A stretch of DNA of 64,000 nucleotides from Actinomycetes bacterium (GCA_021828055.1 JAKATH010000002.1:1-64000), one strand, 5' to 3'. Shown: positions 50,161-60,750, counted from the stretch's first letter. The notes: generated from the sequence alone by a model not told the origin. Numbers and translations are program-made.

Positions 50161-51012
50161 TCACGACGAGCCGGACCACAGGATCACCTCTACGTAGCTC
50201 AGGCCGTTCAGGTCGGCGAGGGGCTTCGCCCACACCTGCTTGTCGGCAGCCCCGACCACGCTGTGAACGGACGTCACCCGGGCGACCGGGATCCCCGGAG
50301 GGAGCGCAGCCCCCTGAAGGCCGCTGGTCTCGATCAGCTCGCCGCGTGAGACCGCCGCTGTCGAGGGCACGTACTGGATCTGGAGCGATCGGTTCGGACC
50401 CACTCCTTCCAAGGTTGCCTGCTGCCGGTGGCCGAACGAGACGCCGATCTCGGATTTCCCGTCGGTGAGCAGCCGGACGGTCGCGTTGCCGTGATGCACT
50501 GTCACGACCTCGCCGACGAGGCCGCCTGGGCCGACCACCGGGTCACCCAGCCGGACGCCTTGGTCGCCGCCCTTGTCGATGTTGACGGTCGCAGCGAAGT
50601 CCGAGACGTTCTGGGCTGTCACCTGTGCGACGACCGCCGGGAGGGAGACAATCGACGGCAACCTGTCGGTCGCTTGTAGCCGCTCGAGCTCGATCAATTG
50701 CCGCTGACCGGCCGCGACGGCCGACCTCTGTCCCTCGATCGCGAGGATCTCGTTCTGGAGCTTCTGGTTCTCTCGCTCGAGCGATCCGTAGTCGACCGCT
50801 CCGGCGAAGAGCCGGCCGACCGGATCGAGCACGTCGTTCACTCCACGTCGCAAGGGCGAATAGATGTCGCTCGCCAGTGACTTCAATCCGGAGGTGAAGA
50901 AGTGGGCGTGACCCGTCTCGTCGAGCGTGATGATGGTGACCGAGAGGAGCAGCAGGATGAGCAGGGTCGTAAGGGCCCTGCGCGACCGTCGGGGTCTTGC
51001 CACCCTCGCCAC
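50161..51012 (-). CDS. mreC: Rod shape-determining protein MreC
   Basis: MreC links cytoplasmic MreB to the wall enzymes. The 283-residue protein has a short basic N-terminus, one membrane helix (T-T-L-L-I-L-L-L-L-S-V-T-I-I), a coiled coil at about residues 75-115 (E-R-E-N-Q-K-L-Q-N-E-I-L) and the periplasmic beta domain with I-D-K-G, V-G-P-G-G-L-V-G-E-V and L-I-E-T-S-G-L. It starts with a GTG 16 bases after mreB. Confidence 0.94.
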   Translation of the reverse strand: MARVARPRRSRRALTTLLILLLLSVTIITLDETGHAHFFTSGLKSLASDIYSPLRRGVNDVLDPVGRLFAGAVDYGSLERENQKLQNEILAIEGQRSAVAAGQRQLIELERLQATDRLPSIVSLPAVVAQVTAQNVSDFAATVNIDKGGDQGVRLGDPVVGPGGLVGEVVTVHHGNATVRLLTDGKSEIGVSFGHRQQATLEGVGPNRSLQIQYVPSTAAVSRGELIETSGLQGAALPPGIPVARVTSVHSVVGAADKQVWAKPLADLNGLSYVEVILWSGSS

Positions 51013-51028
51013 TTCCGACCCGTGTGGG

Positions 51029-52060
51029 TCAGCGGGTCGACGAGGTGATCAAGACGCGCTTCAGCGCCTCGAACTCCTCCAGGCACTGCCCGCTGCCCAC
51101 CGCTACGCAGTTCAAGGGGTCCCTCGCCACCACGATCGACATCCCCGTCTCGTGCTGCAAACGGGACTCGAGCCCGTGCAAGAGCGCACCACCACCCGTG
51201 AGCACGATGCCCTGCTCCATGATGTCGGCGGCGAGCTCCGGCGGCGTTCGGTCCAACGTCACTTTGACGGCATCGACGATCGCAGAAACCGGCTCGTCGA
51301 TGGCGCGCCGGATCTCCTCGGTGGAGACGACGACCGTCTTGGGAAGGCCGGTCACCAAGTCACGGCCTCGGATCTCCGCGTGCAGCTCCTCTTCGAGAGG
51401 ATACGCAGAGCCGAGCGCGATCTTGATCTCCTCGGCAGTGCGCTCACCGAGCGCGAGGCTGAACTCCTTCTTCACGTAGGAGACGATCGCCTCGTCGAGC
51501 TCGTCGCCGCCGATGCGAACCGACTGGCTCGTGACGATGCCGCCGAGAGAGATCACCGCGACCTCGGTGGTGCCACCGCCGATGTCGACGACCATGTTCC
51601 CGGTCGGCTCGTGCACGGGAAGTCCCGCGCCGATAGCAGCAGCCATCGGCTCTTCGATGATGTAGGCCTTGCGGGCTCCCGCGTACTCGGCAGCCTCCAT
51701 CACCGCACGCTGCTCCACCCCCGTGATGCCGGACGGCACGCAGATGACCATCCGGGGTTTTGCGAACCGGCGCTGGTGGACTCGGTGGATGAAGTAGCGA
51801 AGCATCTTCTCGCAGATCTCGAAATCCGCGATGACGCCGTCCTTGAGCGGCCTGATCGCCTGGATGTTGCTGGGGGTCCGGCCGATCATGCGCTTCGCCT
51901 CCGCGCCGACGGCGAGCGGACGCCCGTCCTTCACGTCGACGGCGACAACCGAAGGCTCGTTCAGCACGATCCCGCGCCCACGCACGTAGACGAGCGTGTT
52001 CGCAGTGCCGAGATCGACCGCCATGTCGCGGCCGAGGAAGTTGAGACGGTTGTCGGGCAT
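51029..52060 (-). CDS. mreB: Rod shape-determining protein MreB
   Basis: MreB is the bacterial actin that guides side-wall synthesis. The 343-residue protein starts with the membrane-contact segment and has the actin-fold motifs [22 protein letters not shown] and L-T-G-G-G-A-L-L. The ATG at 52060 follows AGGAG; an upstream frame to 52180 is unsupported. Presence of mreBCD-mrdA predicts rod-shaped cells with lateral wall growth. Confidence 0.96.
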   Translation of the reverse strand: MPDNRLNFLGRDMAVDLGTANTLVYVRGRGIVLNEPSVVAVDVKDGRPLAVGAEAKRMIGRTPSNIQAIRPLKDGVIADFEICEKMLRYFIHRVHQRRFAKPRMVICVPSGITGVEQRAVMEAAEYAGARKAYIIEEPMAAAIGAGLPVHEPTGNMVVDIGGGTTEVAVISLGGIVTSQSVRIGGDELDEAIVSYVKKEFSLALGERTAEEIKIALGSAYPLEEELHAEIRGRDLVTGLPKTVVVSTEEIRRAIDEPVSAIVDAVKVTLDRTPPELAADIMEQGIVLTGGGALLHGLESRLQHETGMSIVVARDPLNCVAVGSGQCLEEFEALKRVLITSSTR

Positions 52061-52267
52061 CGACCTGGGGCTCCTCTCCGAGGATCGAATCGACAGGAAA
52101 AGTCTGGTCGGCGACCTCAACAGGGTCCGCCGATCGTGGGTACCTCCCCAGAGGCTACGGGAACGCGCCATCCTGCACAAGACCGACCGGGCCAGTCCTG
52201 TCGGCCCTGCCCCCTCCTGGCGACCAGGTCGACCGGGCCGAACCTCCGAGACATCGCCTGCTCGCCC

Positions 52268-52681
52268 TCAATCCAGCTCTGGGAAGAAGAGCCCTATCTC
52301 CCGGGCTGCGGATTCGGGGGAATCCGAGCCGTGCACGAGGTTCTCCGTCATCTCGATCGCGAGGTCGCCCCGGATCGTCCCGGGTGCCGCGAGCTTGGGG
52401 TTGGTCGCCCCCATCAGGGTGCGAACGACGGCGAAGGTCTCATCGTCGGGACCCTCGACCACCATGACGAGGGCTGGGGACCGGGTGATGAACTCGACAA
52501 GGTCCTCGTAGAAGGGCTTGCCCAGGTGCTCTGCGTAGTGGCGTCCCGCGACGTCACGTGTGATCACCCGCAGCTCGGCTGCCACGAGCCGGAGGCCCTT
52601 TCGCTCGAGGCGGGAGACGACCTCGCCAGCGAGCCCACGCTCGACCGCGTCCGGCTTGACGATGACGAGCGTTCGGGTCAC
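52268..52681 (-). CDS. ndk: Nucleoside diphosphate kinase
   Basis: NDK balances NTP pools via a phospho-histidine. The 137-residue protein has the start T-R-T-L-V-I-V-K-P-D-A-V, Y-A-E-H, and the active-site segment N-L-V-H-G-S-D-S-P-E-S-A with the catalytic His. It starts with a GTG nine bases after TAGGGT. About 200 bases of spacer separate it from mreB. Confidence 0.96.
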   Translation of the reverse strand: MTRTLVIVKPDAVERGLAGEVVSRLERKGLRLVAAELRVITRDVAGRHYAEHLGKPFYEDLVEFITRSPALVMVVEGPDDETFAVVRTLMGATNPKLAAPGTIRGDLAIEMTENLVHGSDSPESAAREIGLFFPELD

Positions 52682-52690
52682 GAGCGGAAA

Positions 52691-52696
52691 ACCCTA
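52691..52696 (-). promoter_or_regulatory. Predicted -10 box of ndk
   Basis: TAGGGT on the minus strand, nine bases before the GTG at 52681. Confidence 0.45.
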
Positions 52697-52795
52697 CCAG
52701 GGCCTGTCCTGGGCCTCGGCAGCACGACCGGCACGAACGGGAGTCCGAGGTTCCGAGCGCGCGGGATGCGGCGGGATGCGGCGGCGAGGGACCGG

Positions 52796-54142
52796 TCAGT
52801 GGCCCGGGGGGGCGCTCGTCGGCTGCTCGGGCCGGTCGACGAGGACCGCGCGAGCCTCCGCCACCACGTACAGGGAGCCGACGATCACGACGAGCCCATC
52901 TTCACCCGCCAGCTCCCGGGCGACCGGTACGGCCTCCTTGACCGAGCCTGCCACGACGACCTCCATGCCCGCCGCCCGCCCCGCTTCTGCCACAGCTTCG
53001 GCCGGCTGGGCTCTCGGCGACACCGGCGCGCACGCCACGAGCGCGTGGACGCCGGCGGCCGCAATGGGGCCGAGCATCGCGGAGGGATCTCGTCCGGCGA
53101 GCATCCCGACGACCGCCACGGACTTGCCGGCGACGGCGAAATCCTGGAGCGCCCTCGAGAGGACCCGGATGCCGGCGACGTTGTGGGCGCCGTCGAGAAT
53201 GCACAGGGGCCTGCGCCCCACGACCTCGAGGCGCCCCGGCACCGACACCCTGGCGAACCCCTCGGCCACCACCTCGGGGTCCAAAGGAGCCTCGAAGAAG
53301 GCCTCCGCAGCCGCCAGGGCGCATGCGGCGTTCAGCCCCTGGTGCTCGCCGTTCAGCGGCACCAACACGTCGTGATACACCGCGCCTGGAGTCCGAAAGT
53401 CCACCAAGCGCCCACCGACGGCGAGCCGGTTGTTCGTGCAGTCGAACTCCTCGCCACGCACCCACACCTGGGCGGCGCCCGCCTCTTCGGCGACTGATCG
53501 GATCACGGCGACCAGATCCGGATCTCCCTCCCCTACCACGGCGACGCTCCCTGGCTTCACGATGCCGGCCTTGTCGCGGGCGATTCCCTCCAAACTCGGG
53601 CCCAGGATGTCGGTGTGGTCGTAGCTCACGTTCGTGAGCACCGCGACGACCCCGTCGATCACATTGGTCGCGTCCCACGTACCGCCCACGCCGACCTCGA
53701 CGACTGCCGCGTCCACGGCAACGTCGGCGAACCACGAGAACCCCGCGGCCGTGAGCGCCTCGAAGCGGGTAGGACGGTCGGAGAGTGAGGACTCGACCAA
53801 CGAGAGGAGGTGCAGCACCTCGACGATGGAGGCGTCGTCGATTGGCGCGCCGCCACGCGAGATCCGCTCGTTCACCCTCTCCAGGTTCGGGCTCGTGTAG
53901 GTGCCCACCGAGAGCCCGCGTGCACCCAAGAGCGCCGTCCCCATCGCAGCGGTCGATCCCTTGCCGTTCGTGCCGGTCAGGTGGATCGCGGGGTAGGCAC
54001 GCTGGGGTTCGCCGAGCATCGCCATGAGCTCGCGCATGCGATCGAGAGTCGGCAGAGACCGCCGGCTCGGCACCTTCGACTCGAAGTCGATGTGGCCGTC
54101 GAGCCAGGCGAGCGCACCCTCGATAGAGGTGAAGGCTGGCAC
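52796..54142 (-). CDS. folC: Folylpolyglutamate/dihydrofolate synthase
   Basis: FolC adds glutamate to dihydropteroate and/or tetrahydrofolates. The 448-residue Mur-ligase-type protein has the P-loop G-T-N-G-K-G-S-T, Y-T-S-P-N-L, V-E-V-G-V-G-G-T-W-D-A-T-N, D-H-T-D-I-L-G and C-terminal D-G-A-H-N-V-A-G. It begins with a GTG 20 bases after the clpX stop. In many relatives valS lies between clpX and folC; here the genes abut. Confidence 0.95.
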   Translation of the reverse strand: MPAFTSIEGALAWLDGHIDFESKVPSRRSLPTLDRMRELMAMLGEPQRAYPAIHLTGTNGKGSTAAMGTALLGARGLSVGTYTSPNLERVNERISRGGAPIDDASIVEVLHLLSLVESSLSDRPTRFEALTAAGFSWFADVAVDAAVVEVGVGGTWDATNVIDGVVAVLTNVSYDHTDILGPSLEGIARDKAGIVKPGSVAVVGEGDPDLVAVIRSVAEEAGAAQVWVRGEEFDCTNNRLAVGGRLVDFRTPGAVYHDVLVPLNGEHQGLNAACALAAAEAFFEAPLDPEVVAEGFARVSVPGRLEVVGRRPLCILDGAHNVAGIRVLSRALQDFAVAGKSVAVVGMLAGRDPSAMLGPIAAAGVHALVACAPVSPRAQPAEAVAEAGRAAGMEVVVAGSVKEAVPVARELAGEDGLVVIVGSLYVVAEARAVLVDRPEQPTSAPPGH

Positions 54143-54162
54143 TGCGCTGGGTGTGCAGCCGA

Positions 54163-55446
54163 TCAGGACGCCGCCCGGCGGCTCCGGCTGGCAGCCTTCG
54201 CCGTCGACTCACCGAGCGGGACAAGGGTGGGATGCACCCGGTCGAGCACCACTGCCCGATCGACCACGCACTTGCCCACATCGCTGCGGCTAGGAAGGTC
54301 ATACATCACGTCGAGCAGGACCTCTTCGAGGATCGCGCGCAAGCCGCGTGCCCCGGTGCCACGTAGAAGCGCCTGTTCCGCGACAGCCTCCAGCGCGTCG
54401 GGCACCAGCTCGAGCTCGATCCCGTCGAGCGCGAACACCCGCTGGTACTGGCGCGTCAGGGCGTTCTTCGGCTCGACGAGGATCCGGATGAGAGCGTCCT
54501 TGTAGAGCTGGCTGACCGCTCCCACCACAGGAAGGCGGCCGATGAACTCCGGGATCAGCCCGAACTTCATGAGGTCCTCGGGCAGCACGTGGCGGAGGAT
54601 CTCGGTGCCATCGCGTTCGCTGCGCTGCCGTACCTCGGCCCGGAATCCAATGCCTTTACGCCCGATCCTGCTCTCGATGATCTTGTCGAGACCCGCGAAC
54701 GCCCCGCCGCAGATGAACAGGATGTTGGTGGTGTCGATCTGGATGAACTCTTGATGGGGATGCTTGCGACCCCCCTGGGGCGGAACGGAAGCCGTGGTCC
54801 CCTCGAGGATCTTCAACAGTGCCTGCTGGACGCCTTCCCCTGAGACGTCTCGCGTGATCGACGGGTTCTCGCTCTTGCGGGCGATCTTGTCGATCTCGTC
54901 GATGTAGATGATCCCGGTCTCAGCGCGCTTCACGTCGTAGTCAGCGGCCTGGATGAGCTTGAGCAGGATGTTCTCGACGTCCTCCCCGACGTAGCCCGCT
55001 TCGGTCAACGCGGTGGCGTCCGCGATGGCGAAGGGCACGTTCAGCATCCGCGCGAGCGTCTGGGCGAGCAGCGTCTTGCCGCACCCCGTAGGACCGAGCA
55101 GCAGGATGTTGGACTTCGCCAGCTCCACCGCGTCGTCGTCGGCCGGCGTCCCTGCCTGCACGCGCTTGTAGTGGTTGTACACCGCGACCGAGAGAATCTT
55201 CTTCGCGTACTCTTGGCCGACGACGTAGTCGTTCAGGAAGTCGAAGATCTCCCGCGGCTTCGGAAGATCCTCGAAGCTGAGCTCGGTGGTCTCGGTGAGC
55301 TCCTCGGCAATGATGTCGTTGCAAAGGTCGATGCACTCGTCGCAGATGTAGACGCCAGGCCCGGCGATGAGCTTCTTCACCTGCTTCTGCGATTTGCCGC
55401 AGAAGCTGCACTTCACCAGGTCCCCCCCCTCGCCGAACTTCGCCAC
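54163..55446 (-). CDS. clpX: ATP-dependent Clp protease ATPase ClpX
   Basis: ClpX unfolds tagged proteins and feeds them to ClpP. The 427 residues include the N-terminal zinc domain (C-S-F-C-G-K-S with C-D-E-C), Walker A G-P-T-G-C-G-K-T, the pore loop G-Y-V-G, Walker [10 protein letters not shown], the ClpP-contact I-G-F loop and C-terminal G-A-R-G-L-R-A-I. It starts with a GTG after GAGGAGAGG, about 125 bases downstream of clpP. Confidence 0.97.
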   Translation of the reverse strand: MAKFGEGGDLVKCSFCGKSQKQVKKLIAGPGVYICDECIDLCNDIIAEELTETTELSFEDLPKPREIFDFLNDYVVGQEYAKKILSVAVYNHYKRVQAGTPADDDAVELAKSNILLLGPTGCGKTLLAQTLARMLNVPFAIADATALTEAGYVGEDVENILLKLIQAADYDVKRAETGIIYIDEIDKIARKSENPSITRDVSGEGVQQALLKILEGTTASVPPQGGRKHPHQEFIQIDTTNILFICGGAFAGLDKIIESRIGRKGIGFRAEVRQRSERDGTEILRHVLPEDLMKFGLIPEFIGRLPVVGAVSQLYKDALIRILVEPKNALTRQYQRVFALDGIELELVPDALEAVAEQALLRGTGARGLRAILEEVLLDVMYDLPSRSDVGKCVVDRAVVLDRVHPTLVPLGESTAKAASRSRRAAS

Positions 55447-55571
55447 TACCCCTCTCCTCTGCTCGAACTGCCGCTACTGCTCATTGCCTGATACTGCCTG
55501 ATCCCGACGTTCCCACGACAGGTCCGGGGTGCTCCGGCCTCCGGCTGGCTCGCCCGCCCCGTACGCAGTTG

Positions 55572-56222
55572 CTACGCGGCGCCCACCGCTTCAAGTGCTG
55601 GAGCGTCGCGCGACGTGATCACCTCGTCGATCACGCCATACGCGACGGCTTCCTCTGCGGTCATCACGAAGTCGCGGTCGGTGTCCTTACCGACCTTCTC
55701 ATAAGACTGCCCCGTGTCCGCGGCCAGCATTCCGTTCAGCAAGTCGCGCATCCGCAAGATCTCCTTGGCTTGGAGCTCGATGTCGCTCGCCTGGCCTTCG
55801 ACCCCCCCAAACGGTTGGTGCAACAGGATTCGTGCGTGCGGGAGCGCGAACCGCTTGCCGCGAGCGCCGGCACCCAGCAGAACCGCCGCCGCCGAGGCAG
55901 CCTGTCCGAAACAGAACGTCGAGACGTCAGGTTTGATGTACTTCATCGTGTCGTAGATCGCGAACAGCGCCGTGATGTCGCCGCCGGGCGAGTTGATGTA
56001 GAGGTGAATGTCCTTGTCGGGCTCCTCGGACTCGAGGAAGAGCAGCTGCGCGCACACGAGGTTCGCGACGGTGTCGTCGATGGGCGTGCCAAGGAAGATG
56101 ATCCGCTCGCGCAACAGACGAGAATACAGATCGTAGGCACGCTCCCCCCGGTTGGACTGCTCCACCACCGTGGGCACCAGATAATTCCTGGCGCGCCACC
56201 TCTTGTCTTGCGATGCGCTCAT
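55572..56222 (-). CDS. clpP: ATP-dependent Clp protease proteolytic subunit
   Basis: ClpP forms the serine-protease barrel of ClpXP. The 216-residue protein has [11 protein letters not shown], the nucleophile Ser in [11 protein letters not shown], the His in [14 protein letters not shown] and the Asp in D-R-D-F-V-M-T. The ATG overlaps the tig stop by four bases. Actinobacteria usually carry two clpP genes; only one is here. Confidence 0.96.
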   Translation of the reverse strand: MSASQDKRWRARNYLVPTVVEQSNRGERAYDLYSRLLRERIIFLGTPIDDTVANLVCAQLLFLESEEPDKDIHLYINSPGGDITALFAIYDTMKYIKPDVSTFCFGQAASAAAVLLGAGARGKRFALPHARILLHQPFGGVEGQASDIELQAKEILRMRDLLNGMLAADTGQSYEKVGKDTDRDFVMTAEEAVAYGVIDEVITSRDAPALEAVGAA

Positions 56223-57679
56223 GCCTCGCTCTCCCCGTAGGTCACGCGGGCGCCGGGCTCGGCAACCGCCTGCCCGGACGCCTCGTCCGCACCACCGCCG
56301 ACGCCCCCCACACCCTCCTCCGGACCCCCGGCAGAGGCTGCCGCCTCTGTGCTCTGGTCCACTCTCAAGTCGTCCCTGGAGACCGGGGCGCCTGCCTCGT
56401 CGACCATCTCGACGTGGTCGAGGAGCCACGCGAGCGCCTTGGTCTTCCGCTGCTCCGAGCGTACCGCGGCAATGCGGCCGGCGCGCGTGAGGCGTTCGCG
56501 GACGACGGAGGCTTCGAGTTGCAGCCGGGACGCCGTCGCGTCCAGCTCCGACTCGAGCTCGTCGTCGGTGACCTCGAGGGACTCCTCCTCTGCGATCGAG
56601 CGGAGCGCGAGGTCGGTCTTCACGGCCTCGCGCGCTTGGAGGCGGACGCTCGCGAGAAACTCTTCTTCGTCCTGCCCCGTCATCTCGAGGAACTGACCGA
56701 CGCTGATCCCCTGCTGCTGGAGGCGGTGACCGAGATCGTGCAGCCGCTGCTGCTCTTCCTCCTCGACGAGCACATCCGGAACCTGGTCATCCTCGACCAA
56801 TTGCGCGAGCGCCGCGAGCGCGCCCTGCCGGAACGCCAGTTGTGCCTGCACGATCTTGACACGCGCCGTGCGCTCCCGCAGATCCGCACGCAGCTCGTCC
56901 ACGGTGGAGAACTCCGATGCCTCCGCAGCCCATTCGTCGGTGACCGGCGGCAGCACCTTCTCGTGCACATCCTTCAGGAGCACGCGGAATGCGACCTCAC
57001 GGCCCGCTTCCGACGTCTGGTCCGGCACAACCGCGTCGAAGCCGAGCACGTCACCCACCTTGGAGCCACGGAGCTGGTCGTCGAGGGCCGGCACGAGCCG
57101 CCCACTTCCCACCTCGTAGAGGAGATCATCTGCGCCCACCACCTCTTCACCATCGGGCAGCGTCCCGTGCAGGTCGATCGTGACCTGGTCGCCGTCTCTC
57201 GCCGGCCGGTCCACCTCCACGAGCTCGGCGTCGGTCTCGCGCAAGCGGTCCAGCTGGGCGTCGACCTCCGCCTCGGAGACCGTCAGGGAAGGCACCGTCA
57301 CCTTCAGCCCCGCGTAGCCAGGCACAGGGACGACCGGTCGCACCTGGACGACGGCGGCGAAGGCCAGTGCTCCCGCCTCCTGGCCCGAGGTGATGTCGAT
57401 CTCCGGGGAGGAGATCGGGTCGATCTCGGCCTCGGCGAGCGCGCGCGCGTAGAAGTCGGGGATGGCCTCTCGCAGCGCCTCGACTCGCAGCGCGACGGCA
57501 CCGCCCATCCGCGCTTCGAGCACCTGGCGCGGCACCTTTCCGGGACGGAAACCCGGGACCTTGGCTTGGCGTGACAGCGTCCGGATCGCCTGGCCGAGCA
57601 CGTTGTCGACTTCCGCCTCGTCGACTTCCACCGACAGCCGGACCTTGTTGCCTTCGACCGCTTCTCTGGTGGCACGCAT
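56219..57679 (-). CDS. tig: Trigger factor
   Basis: Trigger factor is the ribosome-docked chaperone with an FKBP-type prolyl isomerase domain. The 486-residue protein has the ribosome-binding region with [10 protein letters not shown], the FKBP domain ([10 protein letters not shown], about residues 160-240) and a long helical C-terminal domain. It ends with an acidic Gly/Ala-rich tail. The tig-clpP-clpX order is classical. The ATG lies nine bases after TAGAGT. Confidence 0.96.
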   Translation of the reverse strand: MRATREAVEGNKVRLSVEVDEAEVDNVLGQAIRTLSRQAKVPGFRPGKVPRQVLEARMGGAVALRVEALREAIPDFYARALAEAEIDPISSPEIDITSGQEAGALAFAAVVQVRPVVPVPGYAGLKVTVPSLTVSEAEVDAQLDRLRETDAELVEVDRPARDGDQVTIDLHGTLPDGEEVVGADDLLYEVGSGRLVPALDDQLRGSKVGDVLGFDAVVPDQTSEAGREVAFRVLLKDVHEKVLPPVTDEWAAEASEFSTVDELRADLRERTARVKIVQAQLAFRQGALAALAQLVEDDQVPDVLVEEEEQQRLHDLGHRLQQQGISVGQFLEMTGQDEEEFLASVRLQAREAVKTDLALRSIAEEESLEVTDDELESELDATASRLQLEASVVRERLTRAGRIAAVRSEQRKTKALAWLLDHVEMVDEAGAPVSRDDLRVDQSTEAAASAGGPEEGVGGVGGGADEASGQAVAEPGARVTYGESEA

Positions 57680-57688
57680 GGGTCCCTC

Positions 57689-57694
57689 ACTCTA
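57689..57694 (-). promoter_or_regulatory. Predicted -10 box of tig
   Basis: TAGAGT on the minus strand, nine bases before the trigger factor ATG. Confidence 0.45.
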
Positions 57695-57896
57695 CCGGGC
57701 CGCATCTGGGCCCCCGCGCCGCGCGGCCCCCCGGGGGCATCTGCGGCCTCGACGGGGCCCCAGGCGGGGTCCCATCCCCCAACGTCCATGTCGTGGCGGC
57801 TAGCTTGCGCGCCAGGATCGACGGTGGACGCGTGGGAAGCGTCGACCGGCATCCCGGGCCGTGCCCGAGGTCCGGAGATGAGAGAGGAGCCACCCG

Positions 57897-58049
57897 ATGG
57901 CGGACTACGAGGGGTATTGCGTCAAGTGCCGGGAGAAGCGGACCTTCGACGGCCAGGAAGTCGAACTGGCGAACGGTCGACGTGCTGCCCAGGGGTCGTG
58001 CCCGGTCTGCGGCACCAAGATGAACAGGATCCTCGGCAAGACGGCTTGA
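57897..58049 (+). CDS. DUF5679 zinc-ribbon protein
   Basis: The 50-residue protein has two Cys pairs, Y-C-V-K-C and C-P-V-C-G, with N-G-R-R-A-A-Q-G between them and the end T-K-M-N-R-I-L-G-K. This pattern matches the small DUF5679 family and predicts one structural zinc site. AGGAG lies eight bases before the ATG at 57897. It is divergent from tig and 44 bases upstream of a tRNA-Pro gene. Function is unknown. Confidence 0.82.
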   Translation: MADYEGYCVKCREKRTFDGQEVELANGRRAAQGSCPVCGTKMNRILGKTA

Positions 58050-58093
58050 GCGTGCGCGTACGCTTGGCGGACGCGTCTGGATGCCCCAGTCGC

Positions 58094-58167
58094 CGGGGAG
58101 TGGCGCAGCCTGGTAGCGCACGTGCTTTGGGTGCACGAGGTCGGGGGTTCAAATCCCCCCTCCCCGA
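58094..58167 (+). tRNA. tRNA-Pro (anticodon UGG)
   Basis: A complete cloverleaf of 74 bases. The acceptor arms CGGGGAG and CTCCCCG pair perfectly with discriminator A, the anticodon stem CGTGC/GCACG holds the loop TTTGGGT with anticodon TGG, and the T-arm is GGGGG-TTCAAAT-CCCCC. The 3' CCA is not encoded. Anticodon UGG reads CCN proline codons. Confidence 0.97.
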
Positions 58168-58336
58168 CTCGACTCGAAATGATCCTCATGCGCGTTGCAG
58201 CTCGAACCTGCTTGCTCGAGGCCGTCCCGGTTTTGCGAGGTGGCCGGCGGCCGGGACGTGGGAGAACGCAGCTGCGCCTATTCGCGCTGCTCGGAGACGT
58301 GGCCAGGGCCGGGCAGGGTGAGATCCGTCCGCACCG

Positions 58337-59107
58337 CTACCGGGAGGACCGGTCGCCCGGAAGTCCGGACGCGCCGGCGCTTCGGCGCCCGGACGTGGGT
58401 CGGTCCCCCCGTCCGCTCTCTCCTCCCTCCACGGGTTCGGGCTCGGGACCGTGTGCCCCTGACCTGCCGCGCTGGGCGGGATGCACCAGGGGCCCGGGGT
58501 ACGCAGCCTCCGCGCGATCCACGAGCGCCGACATGTGCCTACGCACGACGAAGAACCCGATCGCGACGAGAACGACCGCGAGGCAGGCGAACCCGATATC
58601 GAAAGGTGCCGACACCTTCGAGAGGAAGGATCCCGCGTAGTAGGCCATGAACGCGTACGCTGCCGCCCAGACGATGCCACCTGACGCATTGAAGAAGAGG
58701 AACCGGCGATAGCGCATCCGAGTGGTGCCGGCGAGGAACGCAGCGTAGGTGCGCAGGACCGACACGAACCGGCCGAAGAAGACGACGGCCCCACCGCGCC
58801 GGTCGAACAGGTAGTGGGCAACCTTGATCTTGGACTCGTCGAGCCGAATGTACCGGCCGTAGCGGTAGAGCAACCGGTAGCCGCCCTTGTCGCCGATCCA
58901 GTACCCGGTCGTGTCTCCGAGGATCGCCGCCGCCGCCCCGACGGCGAAGATCAGACCGATCTCCAGTCTGTGGGGGTGCGTCCCCGCGTAGCCTGCCGCC
59001 GCGATGAGGGCAGTCTCACCAGGGAGGGGGACGCCGAGGCTCTCGACGGCCACGAGCACGAACACGGCTGCGTAGCCGTAGGTCTCCACCTCGTGAAGAA
59101 CGCTCAC
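58337..59107 (-). CDS. DedA/VTT-family membrane protein
   Basis: The 256-residue protein has the DedA core: E-S-L-G-V-P-L-P-G-E near residue 25, G-D-T-T-G-Y-W-I-G, F-G-R-F-V-S-V-L-R-T-Y-A-A-F-L-A-G and F-N-A-S-G-G-I-V-W. DedA proteins are membrane lipid scramblase/flippase-type transporters, some recycling undecaprenyl or phospholipid carriers. About 50 hydrophilic residues follow the last helix. It starts with a GTG. A TAGACT box at 59146-59151 could be its promoter. Confidence 0.92.
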   Translation of the reverse strand: MSVLHEVETYGYAAVFVLVAVESLGVPLPGETALIAAAGYAGTHPHRLEIGLIFAVGAAAAILGDTTGYWIGDKGGYRLLYRYGRYIRLDESKIKVAHYLFDRRGGAVVFFGRFVSVLRTYAAFLAGTTRMRYRRFLFFNASGGIVWAAAYAFMAYYAGSFLSKVSAPFDIGFACLAVVLVAIGFFVVRRHMSALVDRAEAAYPGPLVHPAQRGRSGAHGPEPEPVEGGESGRGDRPTSGRRSAGASGLPGDRSSR

Positions 59108-59205
59108 GGGTCCTGAGCTCCCGAGTCGATCGTCAGCACGGCGGGAGTCTAGGAACCATTTCCGCGAACAGGTTGGCGGAGACCCGGAGGACCTTTGGAG
59201 GTCAG

Positions 59206-59211
59206 TAGCGT
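59206..59211 (+). promoter_or_regulatory. Predicted -10 box of pncB
   Basis: TAGCGT, nine bases before the ATG at 59221. AGGAC and GGAGG upstream lie outside the predicted transcript. Confidence 0.4.
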
Positions 59212-59220
59212 GAGAGGGTC

Positions 59221-60558
59221 ATGGGGCGCGCATTGATCACGGACCTCTACGAGCTGACCATGGCCGCCAGCTACCTGCGCCGTGACATGACGGCCTCCGC
59301 AACCTTCTCGCTCTACGTGCGCGGTCTCCCTTCCGACCGCGGCTTCCTCGTCGCCGCGGGCATCGATGACTGCCTCGACTACCTCGAAACCTTCCAATTC
59401 GACGACCAAGACCTCGCGTGGCTCGCCCACCACGGCTTCCCCCTCGAGACGGTCGACGCCTTCCGTGACCTCCGCTTCACCGGCGACGTGGAGGCCGTGG
59501 AGGAGGGTCGGGTGGTACTGGCCGGGGAGCCGTTGATCGAGGTCACGGCGCCACTGCCCGAGGCCCAGCTCGTCGAGACCTACCTATTGAACCAGGTCAC
59601 CTTCCAGACGGCGATCGCCACCAAAGCGACGCGCTGCCGTCTCGCCGCCGGCCCGATCGAGCTCGTCGACTTCGCCTTGCGGCGCGCTCACGGGACCGAG
59701 GCGGGCATGGCCGTCGCGAGGCTGTCCGCGATCGCCGGATTCGCCGGGACGAGCAACGTCGAGGCAGCTCGGCAGCTCGGCCTCGCCGCGTCGGGAACGA
59801 TGGCTCACTCCTACGTCCAGGCGTTCCCGACCGAGGCGGACGCGTTTCGAGCCTTCGCCGAGGACCTGCCGCCCCCGTACACGTTCCTCGTGGACACCTA
59901 CGACACCCTCTCGGGGGTCGAGACCGCCGCGCGCGTCGTGGCGGCTCTCGGCCTGACCGACAGGGTCGCCATCCGACTCGACAGCGGAGACGTCGGCGAG
60001 CTTGCCCGTGCAGCCCGCGACATCCTGGACCAACGGGGCCTCTCCTACGTGCATATCTTCGTGAGCGGCTCCCTCGACGAGTACCTCCTCGAAGACCTCG
60101 CCTCCTCGGGGACGCCCATCGACGCGGCCGGAGTCGGCACCCGCTTCGGCACGGTCGCGGACGCTCCATATGTGGACTCGGTCTACAAGCTCGTCGAGCT
60201 GGGCGGCTGTCCGGTGATGAAGCTGTCTCCCGGGAAGGAGACGCTTCCAGGAGCGAAACAGGTCTGGCGCACGGAGGGCTGCCGTGACGTCCTCGCCCGT
60301 CGGAGCGAGGCGGCACCGGGCGCGGCAGAGGGGCTCCTGGTCCCGGTCTTGCGCGGCGGGCGCCGGCTTCGAGGGCGTTCGACCGTCGCACAGGCGAGGG
60401 CTCGCGTCGAGAGGGACCTCGCGTGGCTCCCCGCTGCCGCAAGACGCATCCGCACACCTGAGGTACCCGAGCTCCTCCAGTCGGCCGCGCTGAAGGAGCT
60501 CGCGGCCTCCACGCGCGCAGCAGCCGAGGGCGGCGTGCCGGTGGTGCACGACGCATGA
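59221..60558 (+). CDS. pncB: Nicotinate phosphoribosyltransferase
   Basis: PncB salvages nicotinate to nicotinate mononucleotide, the substrate of NadD also encoded here. The 445-residue protein starts with T-D-L-Y-E-L-T-M-A and has D-F-A-L-R-R-A-H-G, G-T-M-A-H-S-Y-V-Q-A-F, L-V-D-T-Y-D-T and R-L-D-S-G-D. About 190 bases without a convincing gene follow. Confidence 0.95.
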   Translation: MGRALITDLYELTMAASYLRRDMTASATFSLYVRGLPSDRGFLVAAGIDDCLDYLETFQFDDQDLAWLAHHGFPLETVDAFRDLRFTGDVEAVEEGRVVLAGEPLIEVTAPLPEAQLVETYLLNQVTFQTAIATKATRCRLAAGPIELVDFALRRAHGTEAGMAVARLSAIAGFAGTSNVEAARQLGLAASGTMAHSYVQAFPTEADAFRAFAEDLPPPYTFLVDTYDTLSGVETAARVVAALGLTDRVAIRLDSGDVGELARAARDILDQRGLSYVHIFVSGSLDEYLLEDLASSGTPIDAAGVGTRFGTVADAPYVDSVYKLVELGGCPVMKLSPGKETLPGAKQVWRTEGCRDVLARRSEAAPGAAEGLLVPVLRGGRRLRGRSTVAQARARVERDLAWLPAAARRIRTPEVPELLQSAALKELAASTRAAAEGGVPVVHDA

Positions 60559-60750
60559 CGCAGCTCGTCCCGGCGGGGCACGCCGCGTCGAACGCACGAG
60601 CGTGCCGACTTCCACTGCTACGTCACCCCTGAAGAGCTCGTCGCAGCGGGGTCCAGCCTGCTCGTCGGCGGGCTCGTCTCCTCGGATGTGTCAGAGGGCG
60701 GCCGCCGCTCGCATTCCGCGCACTCCCGAGCTTCTCCCCCGCGTTGGAGC

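Noticed and set aside
60559-60750. Possible small gene between pncB and the decarboxylase
   Set aside because: Frames are short, overlap each other on both strands and show no conserved motif or ribosome-binding site.
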